From assembly GCA_041178325.1 (NCBI GenBank), contig JBEGVN010000102.1, forward strand, positions 4,275-68,274: a DNA stretch of 64,000 nucleotides. The letters are read 5' to 3'. This stretch comes from UBA6136 sp041178325 (GTDB lineage: Bacteria > Pseudomonadota > Gammaproteobacteria > Methylococcales > Methylococcaceae). Shown piece by piece: positions 49,214 through 58,653 of this stretch. Numbering within the stretch: position 1 is the stretch's first letter; every line of letters starts with the position of its first letter. Below the pieces are notes generated by a model. That model was not told where the DNA came from. It did not search any database and saw only the letters and a program-made list of their open reading frames with translations. The translations under genes and the position numbers were made by a program.

Positions 49214-51661
49214 ATGTCGAATGTGCTACGCCATCAAGTTGCCATTCTTTGGTTTAGTGAGATCGGTATTGAGGACGTTCCCCTGGTCGGTGGGAAGAAT
49301 GCCTCTTTGGGAGAAATGTATCGGGCCTTGCGACCTCAGGGCATCCGGATTCCCAACGGCTTTGCAATCACGGCGACTGCATACCATCGGTTTATTGATA
49401 CCACAGGCGTTGCGGGAACGCTTCGTGATGTTCTTGCCGGACTGAATACAGAGGATATTGCTGATCTTCAGTCGCGAGGCCAACGTGCCCGTCAAGCCAT
49501 TCTGGATGCAATCCTTCCGTCCGATCTGCAGGAGGCGATCCTTGAGGCTTATACCCGTCTTTCAGAGGAGGCAGGAAAAGGTCCCCTCGATGTGGCGGTC
49601 AGATCCAGTGCGACCGCTGAAGACCTTCCGGATGCGAGTTTTGCAGGTCAACAGGAAACCTATCTCAACGTTCAAGGAGCCGCTGCACTCTTGGAATGCG
49701 TCAAGCGCTGCTTTGCTTCCCTCTACACGGATCGCGCAATTTCCTATCGGGTTGATAAGGGATTTGGGGATCTGCGGGTGGGTCTTTCGGTCTGTGTTCA
49801 GCGCATGGTTCGCTCTGATCTTGCGGCGGCAGGCGTGATGTTTTCTATAGATACTGAGACCGGATTTGAGAATGCGGTCCTGATCAATGCGTCCTACGGG
49901 CTCGGTGAGAACGTCGTGGCTGGATCGGTGAATCCTGACGAGTTTTATGTGTTCAAACCGACCTTGAAGGAGGGCTTTCGGCCGATTCTTCGAAAACAGC
50001 TGGGAACCAAGGAACAGAAGCTTATCTATGATCAGGGTGGCGGGCGAATGACCCGAAATATCCCGGTGCCGATCGAAGAACAGCGGGAATTCTCAATCGG
50101 AGACGATGACATCCTCACTTTGGCGCGGTGGGCCATCGAAATTGAAGCGTATTACACAAAAAAACGTGAGAAGCCCTCTCCCATGGATATCGAGTGGGGC
50201 AAAGATGGCCGAACGGGCGAACTCTTTATCCTTCAGGCGCGCCCGGAAACCGTCCACTCCCGAAGAAATCTTGCAGATATCGAGACCTACCGGCTGGCAG
50301 CCATAGATGATTCGGCTCCCTTGATCACTGGACGGAGTGTTGGCTCACGAATTGCGCATGGGCGTATCCGGGTCATTCATTCAGTGCAAGAGCTTCATCT
50401 TTTTCAAGAGGGTGAGGTTCTCGTCGCGGACCGAACAGATCCCGATTGGGAGCCCAGCATGAAAAAGGCTGCGGCCATCGTCACCAACCGGGGAGGGAGG
50501 ACCTGTCACGCGGCCATCATCAGTCGGGAGCTTGGAGTGCCGGCCGTTGTGGGGACCGAATCAGGCACCGCATTGCTTCAGAACGGTATGGAGGTCACCG
50601 TCTCTTGTGCGGAGGGCGATATGGGATTTGTCTATGCGGGTTTGATTCCCTTTGAGGTCGATCGGATATCACTGTCGACGATCCCAAGGCCCTCAACGAA
50701 GATCATGATGAACATTGGAAATCCTGATGAGGCCTTTCGTCTTTCATTTCTTCCGAATGATGGAGTGGGGCTGGCCCGGCAGGAGTTCATCATTACTAAC
50801 GCGATCAAGGTGCACCCAAGGGCATTGATCGACTACGGAAAGAGGGAAGACCCTGCAACCCATTCAGCGATTGATCGCCTGACCGCGGGTTATCAGAACA
50901 AGCCCGATTTCTTTGTCGAGCGTCTGGCAGAAGGGGCAGGCATGATAGCGGCTGCCTTTTATCCCAAAGATGTCGTCATTCGCATGAGTGACTTCAAATC
51001 CAATGAGTACGCTAACCTCGTAGGTGGCCGTCCTTATGAACCGGTAGAAGAGAATCCGATGATCGGATTCCGTGGGGCGAGTCGTTATTATGATCCCCGA
51101 TACAAGGAGGCCTTTGCCCTTGAGTGTCAGGCGATGAGAAAGGTCCGTGATGAGATGGGTCTGACGAATCTCAAAATCATGATTCCTTTCTGTCGAACGG
51201 TAGAAGAGGGCCGCAAGGTTTTGGCCGTCATGGCCGAGTCCGGACTTGTGCGAGGGGTCAATGGGCTTGAGGTCTATGTTATGTGTGAGATTCCGAGTAA
51301 CGTGATTTTGGCGCGAGAGTTTGCCGAAATCTTCGATGGGTTTTCCATTGGTTCCAATGATCTGACCCAGCTTATTCTGGGTGTCGATCGGGACTCGGAA
51401 ATCGTCGCTCACATCTTTGATGAGAGGAACCCAGCGGTCATGCAGTCGATTGCCAAGGTCATCAAGGAGGTCAAGGCGGCTGGACGAAAGATTGGGATTT
51501 GCGGCCAGGCTCCGAGTGATTACCCTGAGTTTGCCTCTTTTTTGGTGGATTGTGGCATCGATAGTATCTCGTTAAATCCGGATGTTGTGGTCAAGACGAT
51601 CCTGCAGCTCGAAAGTCCAAAAGCAATCCCAAGAGCCGGTTCAGCTTTTCCTTGCCATTAA
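49214..51661 (+). CDS. ppsA: Phosphoenolpyruvate synthase
   Basis: An 815-residue enzyme that makes PEP from pyruvate and ATP for gluconeogenesis. The N-terminal ATP-grasp part has VGGKNASLGEMYR and RSSATAEDLPDASFAGQQETYLN. The swivelling domain has the phosphohistidine in NRGGRTCHAAIISRELGVPA. The C-terminal PEP/pyruvate barrel has MIPFCRTVEEG, FSIGSNDLTQLILGVDRD and the catalytic Cys in ICGQAPSDYP. GAGGT precedes the ATG. Its presence beside PFOR is consistent with building sugars from C2/C3 units. Confidence 0.95.
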   Translation: MSNVLRHQVAILWFSEIGIEDVPLVGGKNASLGEMYRALRPQGIRIPNGFAITATAYHRFIDTTGVAGTLRDVLAGLNTEDIADLQSRGQRARQAILDAILPSDLQEAILEAYTRLSEEAGKGPLDVAVRSSATAEDLPDASFAGQQETYLNVQGAAALLECVKRCFASLYTDRAISYRVDKGFGDLRVGLSVCVQRMVRSDLAAAGVMFSIDTETGFENAVLINASYGLGENVVAGSVNPDEFYVFKPTLKEGFRPILRKQLGTKEQKLIYDQGGGRMTRNIPVPIEEQREFSIGDDDILTLARWAIEIEAYYTKKREKPSPMDIEWGKDGRTGELFILQARPETVHSRRNLADIETYRLAAIDDSAPLITGRSVGSRIAHGRIRVIHSVQELHLFQEGEVLVADRTDPDWEPSMKKAAAIVTNRGGRTCHAAIISRELGVPAVVGTESGTALLQNGMEVTVSCAEGDMGFVYAGLIPFEVDRISLSTIPRPSTKIMMNIGNPDEAFRLSFLPNDGVGLARQEFIITNAIKVHPRALIDYGKREDPATHSAIDRLTAGYQNKPDFFVERLAEGAGMIAAAFYPKDVVIRMSDFKSNEYANLVGGRPYEPVEENPMIGFRGASRYYDPRYKEAFALECQAMRKVRDEMGLTNLKIMIPFCRTVEEGRKVLAVMAESGLVRGVNGLEVYVMCEIPSNVILAREFAEIFDGFSIGSNDLTQLILGVDRDSEIVAHIFDERNPAVMQSIAKVIKEVKAAGRKIGICGQAPSDYPEFASFLVDCGIDSISLNPDVVVKTILQLESPKAIPRAGSAFPCH

Positions 51662-51679
51662 TTATTTTTCGGAGTCAAC

Positions 51680-52474
51680 GTGAAATACTTGTCGTTAATT
51701 GGGGCGATTTGCATGGCGTTTTTGGCCTCTTGCGCTCATCAGGAGGCCCCCTTGACGCATGGTCGATGGGTAGACCTTACGCATTCCTTTTCAGAAGCAA
51801 CCATCTATTGGCCCAATGCCGATCATTTCAAACTGGAAAAGGTTTATGACGGTCATGCAGCGGGGGGCTACCATTACTCCGCTAACCGTTATGCAGCCGC
51901 AGAACATGGCGGCACGCACATGGATGCGCCTATTCACTTTGATATCAAGGGTGAAACTGTTGAGAAAATCAGGATCGACCAGACGATTGGTCCTGGAGTT
52001 GTCGTTAATGTCAGTGGTAATGCGTCCAAGGACCGTGATTATCGGGTGACGCCTTCAGACTTTTTGGCTTTTGAATCGAAAGAGGGGCGGATTCCAAAGG
52101 GAGCCATCGTTCTCATTCGGACGGGGTATGACCGCTTTTGGCCGGATCCCAAGCAATACCTTGGTACCGATGAGCGAGGCGATACTGCGATTCCCAAGTT
52201 ACATTTTCCGGGTCTTTCCCCCGAAGGTGCCCGCTGGCTTGTTGAACAACGCGGGGTGAGGGCGGTTGGGCTGGATACAGCAAGCATCGATTATGGCCAA
52301 TCCCGGCTTTTTGAAAGCCATCGCATTCTGGCACTTCACTCGATTCCTATTTTCGAGAATCTGAAAGGTCTGGATCAATTGCCGGCAAAAGGTGCGCTCG
52401 TCATTGCGCTCCCGATGAAAATCGAGGGGGGCAGTGGGGCGCCTCTTCGGGCTACCGCCTTTGTTAGTGATTAG
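51680..52474 (+). CDS. Exported cyclase-family protein (kynurenine-formamidase-like fold)
   Basis: A 264-residue metal-dependent hydrolase fold. The metal-binding signature is visible in EHGGTHMDAPIHF, with WVDLTHSFSEATIYWPN before it. The N-terminal segment (YLSLIGAICMAFLASC) is a lipoprotein signal, so the protein should sit in the envelope. The family includes bacterial kynurenine formamidase and isatin hydrolase, which are normally cytoplasmic; the true substrate here is unknown. GTG start with GGAG upstream. It follows ppsA after 18 bases, so it is probably co-transcribed, and converges on the TauE-type gene. Confidence 0.85.
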   Translation: MKYLSLIGAICMAFLASCAHQEAPLTHGRWVDLTHSFSEATIYWPNADHFKLEKVYDGHAAGGYHYSANRYAAAEHGGTHMDAPIHFDIKGETVEKIRIDQTIGPGVVVNVSGNASKDRDYRVTPSDFLAFESKEGRIPKGAIVLIRTGYDRFWPDPKQYLGTDERGDTAIPKLHFPGLSPEGARWLVEQRGVRAVGLDTASIDYGQSRLFESHRILALHSIPIFENLKGLDQLPAKGALVIALPMKIEGGSGAPLRATAFVSD

Positions 52475-52477
52475 GAC

Positions 52478-53272
52478 CTAGGCCTGTCTTAAAAACAAAC
52501 CGACAGTGAGGCCAAGTCCGATCAGGATGACGAAAGCCCGCAGAAACTTTTCGTTGATGTGGCCAAGGAGATGAGACCCCGTTGCGAACCCCAAGACAGC
52601 ACCGGTAGCAAGAGTCAGTGCGGCTGTCCAGCTGAGGGCCGATGAGGTCACGAAGACGCTCACCGCAGAAAGATTCATAACCGCTGCAAAGATATTCTTC
52701 AGACTTCCCGCTGCTCGGGTCGTAAATCCTGCCATGCTGAGAGCGGCTAGCATCAAGAACCCAATACCACCGCCAAAATACCCGCCATAAATAGCGATGA
52801 GAAATTGACTTAAAAGCAGTGTCTTCGAACCATGAGCCCCACGCGATGGCCCCGATTTTTTCCTGAAACTTCCCCAAGCAAAAAGCAGCGTTGCGAAAAG
52901 GACGAGCCAGGGCAGAAGGATGGAAAAAAGACGGGGTGGCGTTCCCATTAGAAGCAGGCCACCCAGGGCTCCGCCCAGAAGACTGATGAAAATGAGGCTC
53001 CAAAGTCGACCGGGTCTCTCTTTTCCCAGGTTGCGATAGCCTATGCTGCCGGAAACCGCCTGGCCGGGAAAAAGCGCGACGGTCGAGGTGATATTGGCCT
53101 CAATGGGCGTGAGTCCTGCGGCCATCAATGCAGGAAGTGTGACGAAGGATCCACCCCCTGCCAGCGCATTCTGAATGCCAGCCCACAGCCCGACCAGAAC
53201 CAGGAGTACCCCATGGAAGATGGGTTCGCTCGCGAATTGGTTTAGGGTATCAAGCCAGGTATTCTCAGTCAT
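52478..53272 (-). CDS. TSUP-family (TauE/SafE) membrane transporter
   Basis: A 264-residue permease with about eight helices. The family pattern is GLWAGIQNALAGGGSFVTLPAL at the N-terminus and its repeat IYGGYFGGGIGFLMLAAL in the second half. Such proteins move sulphite, sulphoacetate or other organic anions. Substrate unknown. It ends three bases from the convergent cyclase gene and is followed upstream by a CorA-like gene on the same strand, 11 bases away, so the two may be one transcript. Confidence 0.88.
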   Translation of the reverse strand: MTENTWLDTLNQFASEPIFHGVLLVLVGLWAGIQNALAGGGSFVTLPALMAAGLTPIEANITSTVALFPGQAVSGSIGYRNLGKERPGRLWSLIFISLLGGALGGLLLMGTPPRLFSILLPWLVLFATLLFAWGSFRKKSGPSRGAHGSKTLLLSQFLIAIYGGYFGGGIGFLMLAALSMAGFTTRAAGSLKNIFAAVMNLSAVSVFVTSSALSWTAALTLATGAVLGFATGSHLLGHINEKFLRAFVILIGLGLTVGLFLRQA

Positions 53273-53283
53273 GGGCGGGATAA

Positions 53284-54246
53284 TTAAAGCCAGCCTGAGG
53301 ATTTCAGCTTTTTGTAGAGCTCTCTGCAGGCAAGACCCGTCAAGCCCAAAACCACGGGATAGCCGATGTCCCAGTCATAAAGAGGCATGTATTTGAAGTT
53401 GGTCCCGTACATCGTGAAGATGATGGTGGGAAGCGTCAGAATTGCACCCCAGCCCGCAAGCCGCTTGACCACTTCGTTTTGGCGGATCGTGATCAGGGAC
53501 ATATTGACCTGAAGTGCATCGGAAAGTGCATCCCGTAACATGAAGGTCAGGCGATTGGTGCGCTGGACGTGATCCTGAATGTCACGGTAATAGGGGATCA
53601 GCTCCTTAGGAACGATCTCTGGATGTAGCCTTGAGAGTTCCGCACACATATCGCCAACGGGTGCCGACATGTTGTGGAGTCGGGCAACCTTGCGCTTAAG
53701 ATCATAGATGCTCTGGATCTCACTGCTTTCGAAGCGGTTATCGAAAATCATGGACTCCAGATGGTCTAGTTTTTCCTGCAGGTGGACTCCAATCAGCATT
53801 AGTTCATCGACCAGGTAATCCAAGACGGCATAAAGGATAAACCCTGCCCCAAAGTTCAAGAATTCGGGTGAGGCATGGCAGCGGTCTTCGACCGTGCTGT
53901 AATCCACATGGCTCTTATGCTGAATGAGAATAATGAAGCGGGTGGATAAAAAGATGTGAAGTTCGCCGTACTGAACCTCTTTGTTCTCCCTTAAAAGCCC
54001 TGTATGAATCGCCATGAACAGGGTGTCGCCATATTCTTCGAGCTTCGGGCGTTGGTGTGCTGAGGAAGCGTCTTCAATCGCCAGTTCGTGAAGTTTGAAA
54101 CAGTCCTGAAGCGCTTTGAGATCCTTTTTCTCGGGGTTCTCAAGGTAAAGAAGGATGAAAGCTTCTGGATCATCGAGCACATGCCGAACGTTTTCGAAAT
54201 CGTTGATGGGACTTACGTCGGATGATCGGAAGACGGTTAATTTCAT
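53284..54246 (-). CDS. CorA-family divalent cation transporter with GTN in place of GMN
   Basis: A 320-residue channel-type transporter: cytoplasmic funnel domain (about 1-255), then two C-terminal helices. The loop between them reads MYGTNFKYMPLYDWDIGYP, so the pore-mouth motif that is normally GMN is GTN here. The loop remainder (FKYMP) and basic end (KKLKSSGWL) are family-like. GMN contributes to Mg2+ selection, so this protein may have changed ion preference or reduced transport. It is co-oriented with the TSUP gene. Confidence 0.88.
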   Translation of the reverse strand: MKLTVFRSSDVSPINDFENVRHVLDDPEAFILLYLENPEKKDLKALQDCFKLHELAIEDASSAHQRPKLEEYGDTLFMAIHTGLLRENKEVQYGELHIFLSTRFIILIQHKSHVDYSTVEDRCHASPEFLNFGAGFILYAVLDYLVDELMLIGVHLQEKLDHLESMIFDNRFESSEIQSIYDLKRKVARLHNMSAPVGDMCAELSRLHPEIVPKELIPYYRDIQDHVQRTNRLTFMLRDALSDALQVNMSLITIRQNEVVKRLAGWGAILTLPTIIFTMYGTNFKYMPLYDWDIGYPVVLGLTGLACRELYKKLKSSGWL

Positions 54247-54361
54247 GGCTACTCAAACAGGCTAGACAAGGGGCAGGATGCCTCTGGGTTGGGATTCTGA
54301 TTTTACGTTCAAAATGAAGGGACCAAAGATCCGGTCTTCTGAAAAACACCCTAATAATCCA

Positions 54362-55648
54362 TTAGGGCTGATGTTCGGTCGATATCGGATGAATGTGGTG
54401 GTCCTTGACCCAAAAGAGCAGTGTCGCAGTCGATACGGCGAGGGTGCCCAGCAACCAATACGCTGGAGCAATCGGGTCGCCGGTCGTTCGGAGGAGCCAG
54501 GCTGCGACCAAGGGTGTTGTTCCACCAAATACCCCGTGAGCAAGGTTGTAGGCCAAGGCAAGTCCTGTGCACCGGACCTCTCTTGGAATCAGTTCGACGT
54601 TAAGAGCGACCATGCCACCACTGGTCATGGCGACAAGAAGGGCAAAGAGGACCTCGGCCAGAAACACTGGCGTTTCAATCGAGGAATGAATCAATTCAAA
54701 AAGCGGGAGAGCTCCCAAAACCAGGAGGGACATGCTGATAGTGACCACCTTGCGGCGTCCGATGCGATCGGAGATCCAGGCTGCCAATGGAAGTGACAGC
54801 AACAGAATCAGCATTGAAAGCGTATTGAGCTCCAACGCAACCGATTCTGAAAACTGATCAATGTTTCGGATGTAGGTGACGGCATAGACAAAGACAGTGT
54901 AATACGCCACACCAAAGCCAATATTAATGAGTGCAACGCGCGCAATGTGTGAGCGATAGTTCCTGATTACTTCCCGAACGGAGCTTTTTTCAGTAGTGGA
55001 TGGAAGTTCAGCCGGTAAGCTGCGTCGAATCCACCAGCCGGCAAGGGCGACCAAGCCACCCAAGGCAAAGGGAATCCGCCAGCCCCAAAGATCAAGCGCA
55101 TCGGGTGCAAGAAAACTGGCGGTTACCAAACCCACGCCGGATCCCAAAAGCATGCCAAAAACAGCACCCCAAGATCCCCAGATGGCGGTGAACGCCTTAC
55201 GATGGGACGGGCCGTTTTCAGCAAGGTAGATCAGCGAGGAAGTGTATTCACCGCCGACCGAGAGACCCTGGATGATCCTGAGCACGACCAGAATGATAGG
55301 CGCGAAGATTCCAATGTGATCGTAGGTTGGCAGCAGTGCCATGAGCACAGTTGGAATCGCCATGGCAAGAACGGAGAGGGACATTGCAGCCTGTCGACCT
55401 AAAGAGTCTCCAATGCGGCCAAACAGGATGCCGCCGAGGGGACGCATGAGAAAGCCTGCGGCAAAGGCCCCAAATGAGGCAATCAAGGACAGACCAGGAT
55501 CTGAGGAGGGGAAGAAGAGCTTGCCGAGAATGCCTGCGAAATAGCCATAAACGGCAAAGTCGTACCATTCCATCACGTTGCCAATCAGGCCAACGAGGAT
55601 GATCTCCAATAAGCTACTTTGCCGTGTCGATGTCGAATGTTCAGTCAT
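54362..55648 (-). CDS. MFS transporter of the metabolite:H+ symporter type (ProP/ShiA-like)
   Basis: A 428-residue, 12-helix permease. The family signature is clear: GNVMEWYDFAVYGYFAGILGKLFFP in helix 1, FLMRPLGGILFGRIGDSLGRQ in helix 2-3 and GLSVGGEYTSSLIYLAE in helix 4. Such transporters carry osmolytes, dicarboxylates or shikimate with protons. Substrate unknown. It lies 14 bases after the preceding minus-strand gene for a membrane protein and may be in its transcript. Confidence 0.92.
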   Translation of the reverse strand: MTEHSTSTRQSSLLEIILVGLIGNVMEWYDFAVYGYFAGILGKLFFPSSDPGLSLIASFGAFAAGFLMRPLGGILFGRIGDSLGRQAAMSLSVLAMAIPTVLMALLPTYDHIGIFAPIILVVLRIIQGLSVGGEYTSSLIYLAENGPSHRKAFTAIWGSWGAVFGMLLGSGVGLVTASFLAPDALDLWGWRIPFALGGLVALAGWWIRRSLPAELPSTTEKSSVREVIRNYRSHIARVALINIGFGVAYYTVFVYAVTYIRNIDQFSESVALELNTLSMLILLLSLPLAAWISDRIGRRKVVTISMSLLVLGALPLFELIHSSIETPVFLAEVLFALLVAMTSGGMVALNVELIPREVRCTGLALAYNLAHGVFGGTTPLVAAWLLRTTGDPIAPAYWLLGTLAVSTATLLFWVKDHHIHPISTEHQP

Positions 55649-55662
55649 GTTGGGGTTGAGGG

Positions 55663-56190
55663 CTATAGCTCGGAGGCGTCATCGGATGCCTCCACCCTGC
55701 CATGTCGCTCAGCAACAAGGGCATTGAGTCCCAGAAGTTCCAGCTTTGACCGTGTATGCCCTTTTTCGGCGCGCTGACCTAAAAAGAACCATGGATTATT
55801 ACGATGGATCAGGCTCGCACTGACCAGAAAGAAAAGGACAGACAAACCGGCTTCAATATACAGCTCGCGCCAGAGGGAAAGGCCTGCGTAAACCAGACCG
55901 GCCACCCTAAGAAAGTTGAGAATTCCAGCGTAGACCTCTCCGGGTAGCGGAAAGTCGATGGCCGTGTGGTAGTGGCGATAGAGCTTCACATTTTCAGGGC
56001 TCAGGGTCTTGCAAAAAGGTGCGTCTTTCTTGGGGCGGCTGCTGATATTCATGATCCAAAAAAGAAGCCAGACGCCATAAGCGGTCCCAAGAAAAAGCTG
56101 AGTTGCCTTGGACAGTGATTCATAACCCAGGGCCACTGTCACCGATATGATCAATAACCCCAGAAAATTGCCGACAAAAATACCCATCAT
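55663..56190 (-). CDS. Four-helix membrane protein of unknown function
   Basis: A 175-residue protein with about four hydrophobic segments: FLGLLIISVTVALGYE, LFLGTAYGVWLLFWI, LNFLRVAGLVYAGLSLW and AGLSVLFFLVSASLI. They are separated by polar loops, and a charged C-terminus (KGHTRSKLELLGLNALVAERHG) follows. I recognise no family. GGAGAA lies upstream of tandem ATG codons. The start is 12 bases after the stop of the adhesin-E-like gene, so the two are probably translated from one message, followed by the MFS gene. Confidence 0.65.
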   Translation of the reverse strand: MMGIFVGNFLGLLIISVTVALGYESLSKATQLFLGTAYGVWLLFWIMNISSRPKKDAPFCKTLSPENVKLYRHYHTAIDFPLPGEVYAGILNFLRVAGLVYAGLSLWRELYIEAGLSVLFFLVSASLIHRNNPWFFLGQRAEKGHTRSKLELLGLNALVAERHGRVEASDDASEL

Positions 56191-56202
56191 CGCAGGTTCT
56201 CC

Positions 56203-56625
56203 TCACCGTCCCTGATATTGACGAACCAGATCTGGAGCGATCCGACAGATAGCCTGAAGCCGATCATCGACAACGGTGTTTGGCTTGACTTCGAACCATT
56301 CCGAGGGCTCGGAATAGCTGAAGAGGATGTCGCCATTGGCCATGTGGCCTGCGTACCCGGCGAGTGAGGAATACTGCTCCTTATTCTCATCGCAGTTCAC
56401 CTCCAAAAGATAGGAGAGTGAAAGGGTGTGTAGTTTGGGGTCAGGACTTTCGTCATCGACAATCGCCCAGACTTTCCAGCCTTTTGCCGTTTTGGTGATT
56501 CGGGCATGGTCAATGTAGTAGGTTGTTCCTGAGCCTGGAACCTGAGCCACCTGATCCCAGGAACTGGCGAGCGCCGACAGCGGTATCAGCAGCATCAGGA
56601 GGGCACGAGAGAGCGGTTTTTTCAT
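56203..56625 (-). CDS. Secreted surface-adhesin-E-like protein
   Basis: A 140-residue exported protein with a signal peptide (ALLMLLIPLSALAS). The mature part follows the adhesin E domain pattern: STWDxVxx...TTYYIDHARI, KVWAIVDDESPD, SLSYLLEVNCDENK and a final Cys in DRLQAICR that could pair with the earlier one. Such domains are common in small periplasmic or surface proteins of unknown role. The gene heads a minus-strand group with a membrane protein and an MFS transporter. Confidence 0.7.
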   Translation of the reverse strand: MKKPLSRALLMLLIPLSALASSWDQVAQVPGSGTTYYIDHARITKTAKGWKVWAIVDDESPDPKLHTLSLSYLLEVNCDENKEQYSSLAGYAGHMANGDILFSYSEPSEWFEVKPNTVVDDRLQAICRIAPDLVRQYQGR

Positions 56626-57005
56626 GTTGTCGTTCCGATGGTATGGACGCCATTCTACTCACTGGGGCCAGCGACACGTGCGAACTTCTTTTTCAAAGAA
56701 CATGAGGAGGTTCCATCGGTGGTTTCAAGGTGAGGGTGGGCTGGCGTTTTTTTAGGGGGCCTAACCAGTAATTCCTCCTTGTATCGCAATGAATCAATGT
56801 AGGGGGAAGGGGCGCCATATATTCAATCGTGGAATATTGTCTTGGGCGTTGTAAGGCGCTGCCATAGACCCGGATCTATTGGCTTTAGGGCTGTTCTGGG
56901 AGGAATAGATCGGATTTTCATGGATGCGTGGGATAGTCAATGCGAATGGATGCATAAAAATGAATGACAATCGCTCTTGTTTCCTGTTAAAACACCCTGA
57001 GAAAA
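56626..57005. other. Gap of about 380 bases before the redox cluster
   Basis: I see no supported gene here. It must carry the promoters of the divergent minus-strand group and of the plus-strand redox cluster. A short palindrome TTAGG-GGG-CCTAA lies near 56755. AT-rich stretches around 56815-56835 and 56950-56990 could hold promoter elements, but none matches a consensus well enough to call. Confidence 0.4.
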
Positions 57006-58589
57006 GTGGGGTTGGATATGCACCGGCACCAACCACTGGCATTCAACCTTTTGAAGAAGCACCCGGCGGGATACTCCATGATCCGTTCGACTCAAAAACT
57101 TTCCTGGGACTTTAAATCACTGAATGGACTGGGTTGGAGTCGCTGGTCGGCGCTCCTTCTGAGTGTGGGTGTTCTGGTTATTCTCAATGGGGTGATCGCA
57201 ACTGCGACAGCCGCGCCTCAAGAGATCACCACAGCAAATGAGTCATTCCCGTCGGATGCCGATCCTGAAGCCTGGGGCGATGCGGAAAAGCCGCAGACCG
57301 ATAACCCGAAAGGAGACCGCCATTTGGGGGTTGCGAGCTGTGCGGGAAGTAATTGCCATGGGGCAACGCGCCCTTATCTCAGTTCGTCGGTTGAACAGAA
57401 TGAATACACGATTTGGAATCGGGAGGATCCCCATTCGCGGGCCTATCTGGTCCTTTTAAACGACCGATCCAAGAGAATTGCCCGTAACCTGGGGCTTCAA
57501 AAGCCGGCCAACGAATCCAAGGTTTGTCTTGATTGTCACGCAGACAATGTCCCGACGGAACTGCGTGGCAAGCGTTTTGATGTCACCGATGGTGTCGGTT
57601 GCGAAGCCTGCCATGGGGGGGGAAATCGTTATTTAGGGCCTCACGTCTCTGGCGAAGTAACGCATGCTGACAACATCAAGAACGGGCTGTATCCCACAGA
57701 GAACCCCGAGAAACGTGCCGATATGTGCAACAAGTGTCATGTTGGTGACGAGGATCGCTTCGCGAACCATCGAATCATGGGGGCAGGTCACCCCCGGATC
57801 AGCTTCGAATTGGATACCTACACGGAAGTGCATAAGCACTATGTGGCGGATAAGGATTACTTCAAGCGCAAAGAGGTGGTTTCCCATGCGGGCATTTGGG
57901 CACTGGGACAGGTTCGGGCTTCGATCCGCTTTATCGATCTTTATCTTCATGGCAAGCACCAGTCTCAAGGCCTGATGCCGGAGCTATCCTTCTTTGACTG
58001 TCAGGCGTGTCATCACGACATTGAGGTTCCCAGTGATGCCTTTGGTCAGAACAAGTCTTTGGAAGAGCAGGCGGCATCAAACAAACTGGTCTGGGAAAAA
58101 CGCAGCATTTCAGGTGCTGGCCCCGGCACCATTCGCTTCAATGACTCTGGGCTTCTGATGACAGCGATTCTGTCGGATGCCATCGCGCCGCAGGAAGCCA
58201 GCAGAATTCGTCAGGCTATTGGCGAGCTGCATAAGGCGAGCCAATCCGATGCGCATAAGATGCGCCAGGTGGCCGAGGGCTTGCTCAGAACTCTCCAGGA
58301 TCTGGAGCCCACGATTGCGCATCACACGTTCAACAATGCTGACTGCGCGGCGATATTGTCCGCTTTGGCCGAACGGAGTCGCCAGAACGACTACCTGAGT
58401 TTTGCCGCTGCAGAGCAGGTTGTCATGGCGGTCGAGGCCATGCGGGCGACATTGCAGCAGAATGGCGATACCCGAATCGGGGATGCTTCCATGAATGCGC
58501 TGAGGGCGGCGACAGCAAGCACCGAGGCTTACCGTCCCGCAGCATTCCGTGAGGCCATTCAGGCACTGGGTGGTTCCCGGGGACATTGA
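57006..58589 (+). CDS. Multihaem c-type cytochrome (c554-like), periplasmic
   Basis: A c-type cytochrome with five haem motifs in its first 350 residues: one unusual CX4CH (CAGSNCH) and four CXXCH (CLDCH, CEACH, CNKCH, CQACH). Extra His residues that can serve as distal ligands are spread between them. The CX4CH-first pattern recalls cytochrome c554-like proteins of diverse bacteria. A hydrophobic segment (ALLLSVGVLVILNGVIATA) acts as signal or anchor. The C-terminal 150 residues are helical without haem. The start is uncertain: GTG 57006, ATG 57018 and ATG 57078 (GGCGGG seven bases upstream) are all in frame; I think 57078 is as likely as the outer limit given. It is the first gene of the plus-strand redox cluster. 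Confidence 0.88.
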   Translation: MGLDMHRHQPLAFNLLKKHPAGYSMIRSTQKLSWDFKSLNGLGWSRWSALLLSVGVLVILNGVIATATAAPQEITTANESFPSDADPEAWGDAEKPQTDNPKGDRHLGVASCAGSNCHGATRPYLSSSVEQNEYTIWNREDPHSRAYLVLLNDRSKRIARNLGLQKPANESKVCLDCHADNVPTELRGKRFDVTDGVGCEACHGGGNRYLGPHVSGEVTHADNIKNGLYPTENPEKRADMCNKCHVGDEDRFANHRIMGAGHPRISFELDTYTEVHKHYVADKDYFKRKEVVSHAGIWALGQVRASIRFIDLYLHGKHQSQGLMPELSFFDCQACHHDIEVPSDAFGQNKSLEEQAASNKLVWEKRSISGAGPGTIRFNDSGLLMTAILSDAIAPQEASRIRQAIGELHKASQSDAHKMRQVAEGLLRTLQDLEPTIAHHTFNNADCAAILSALAERSRQNDYLSFAAAEQVVMAVEAMRATLQQNGDTRIGDASMNALRAATASTEAYRPAAFREAIQALGGSRGH

Positions 58590-58653
58590 ACCCGGGGGCT
58601 CAGAATAAGCATAGTTATCCAGTCACGTCGCATCCCTTTTCCGGAGTCATAGG

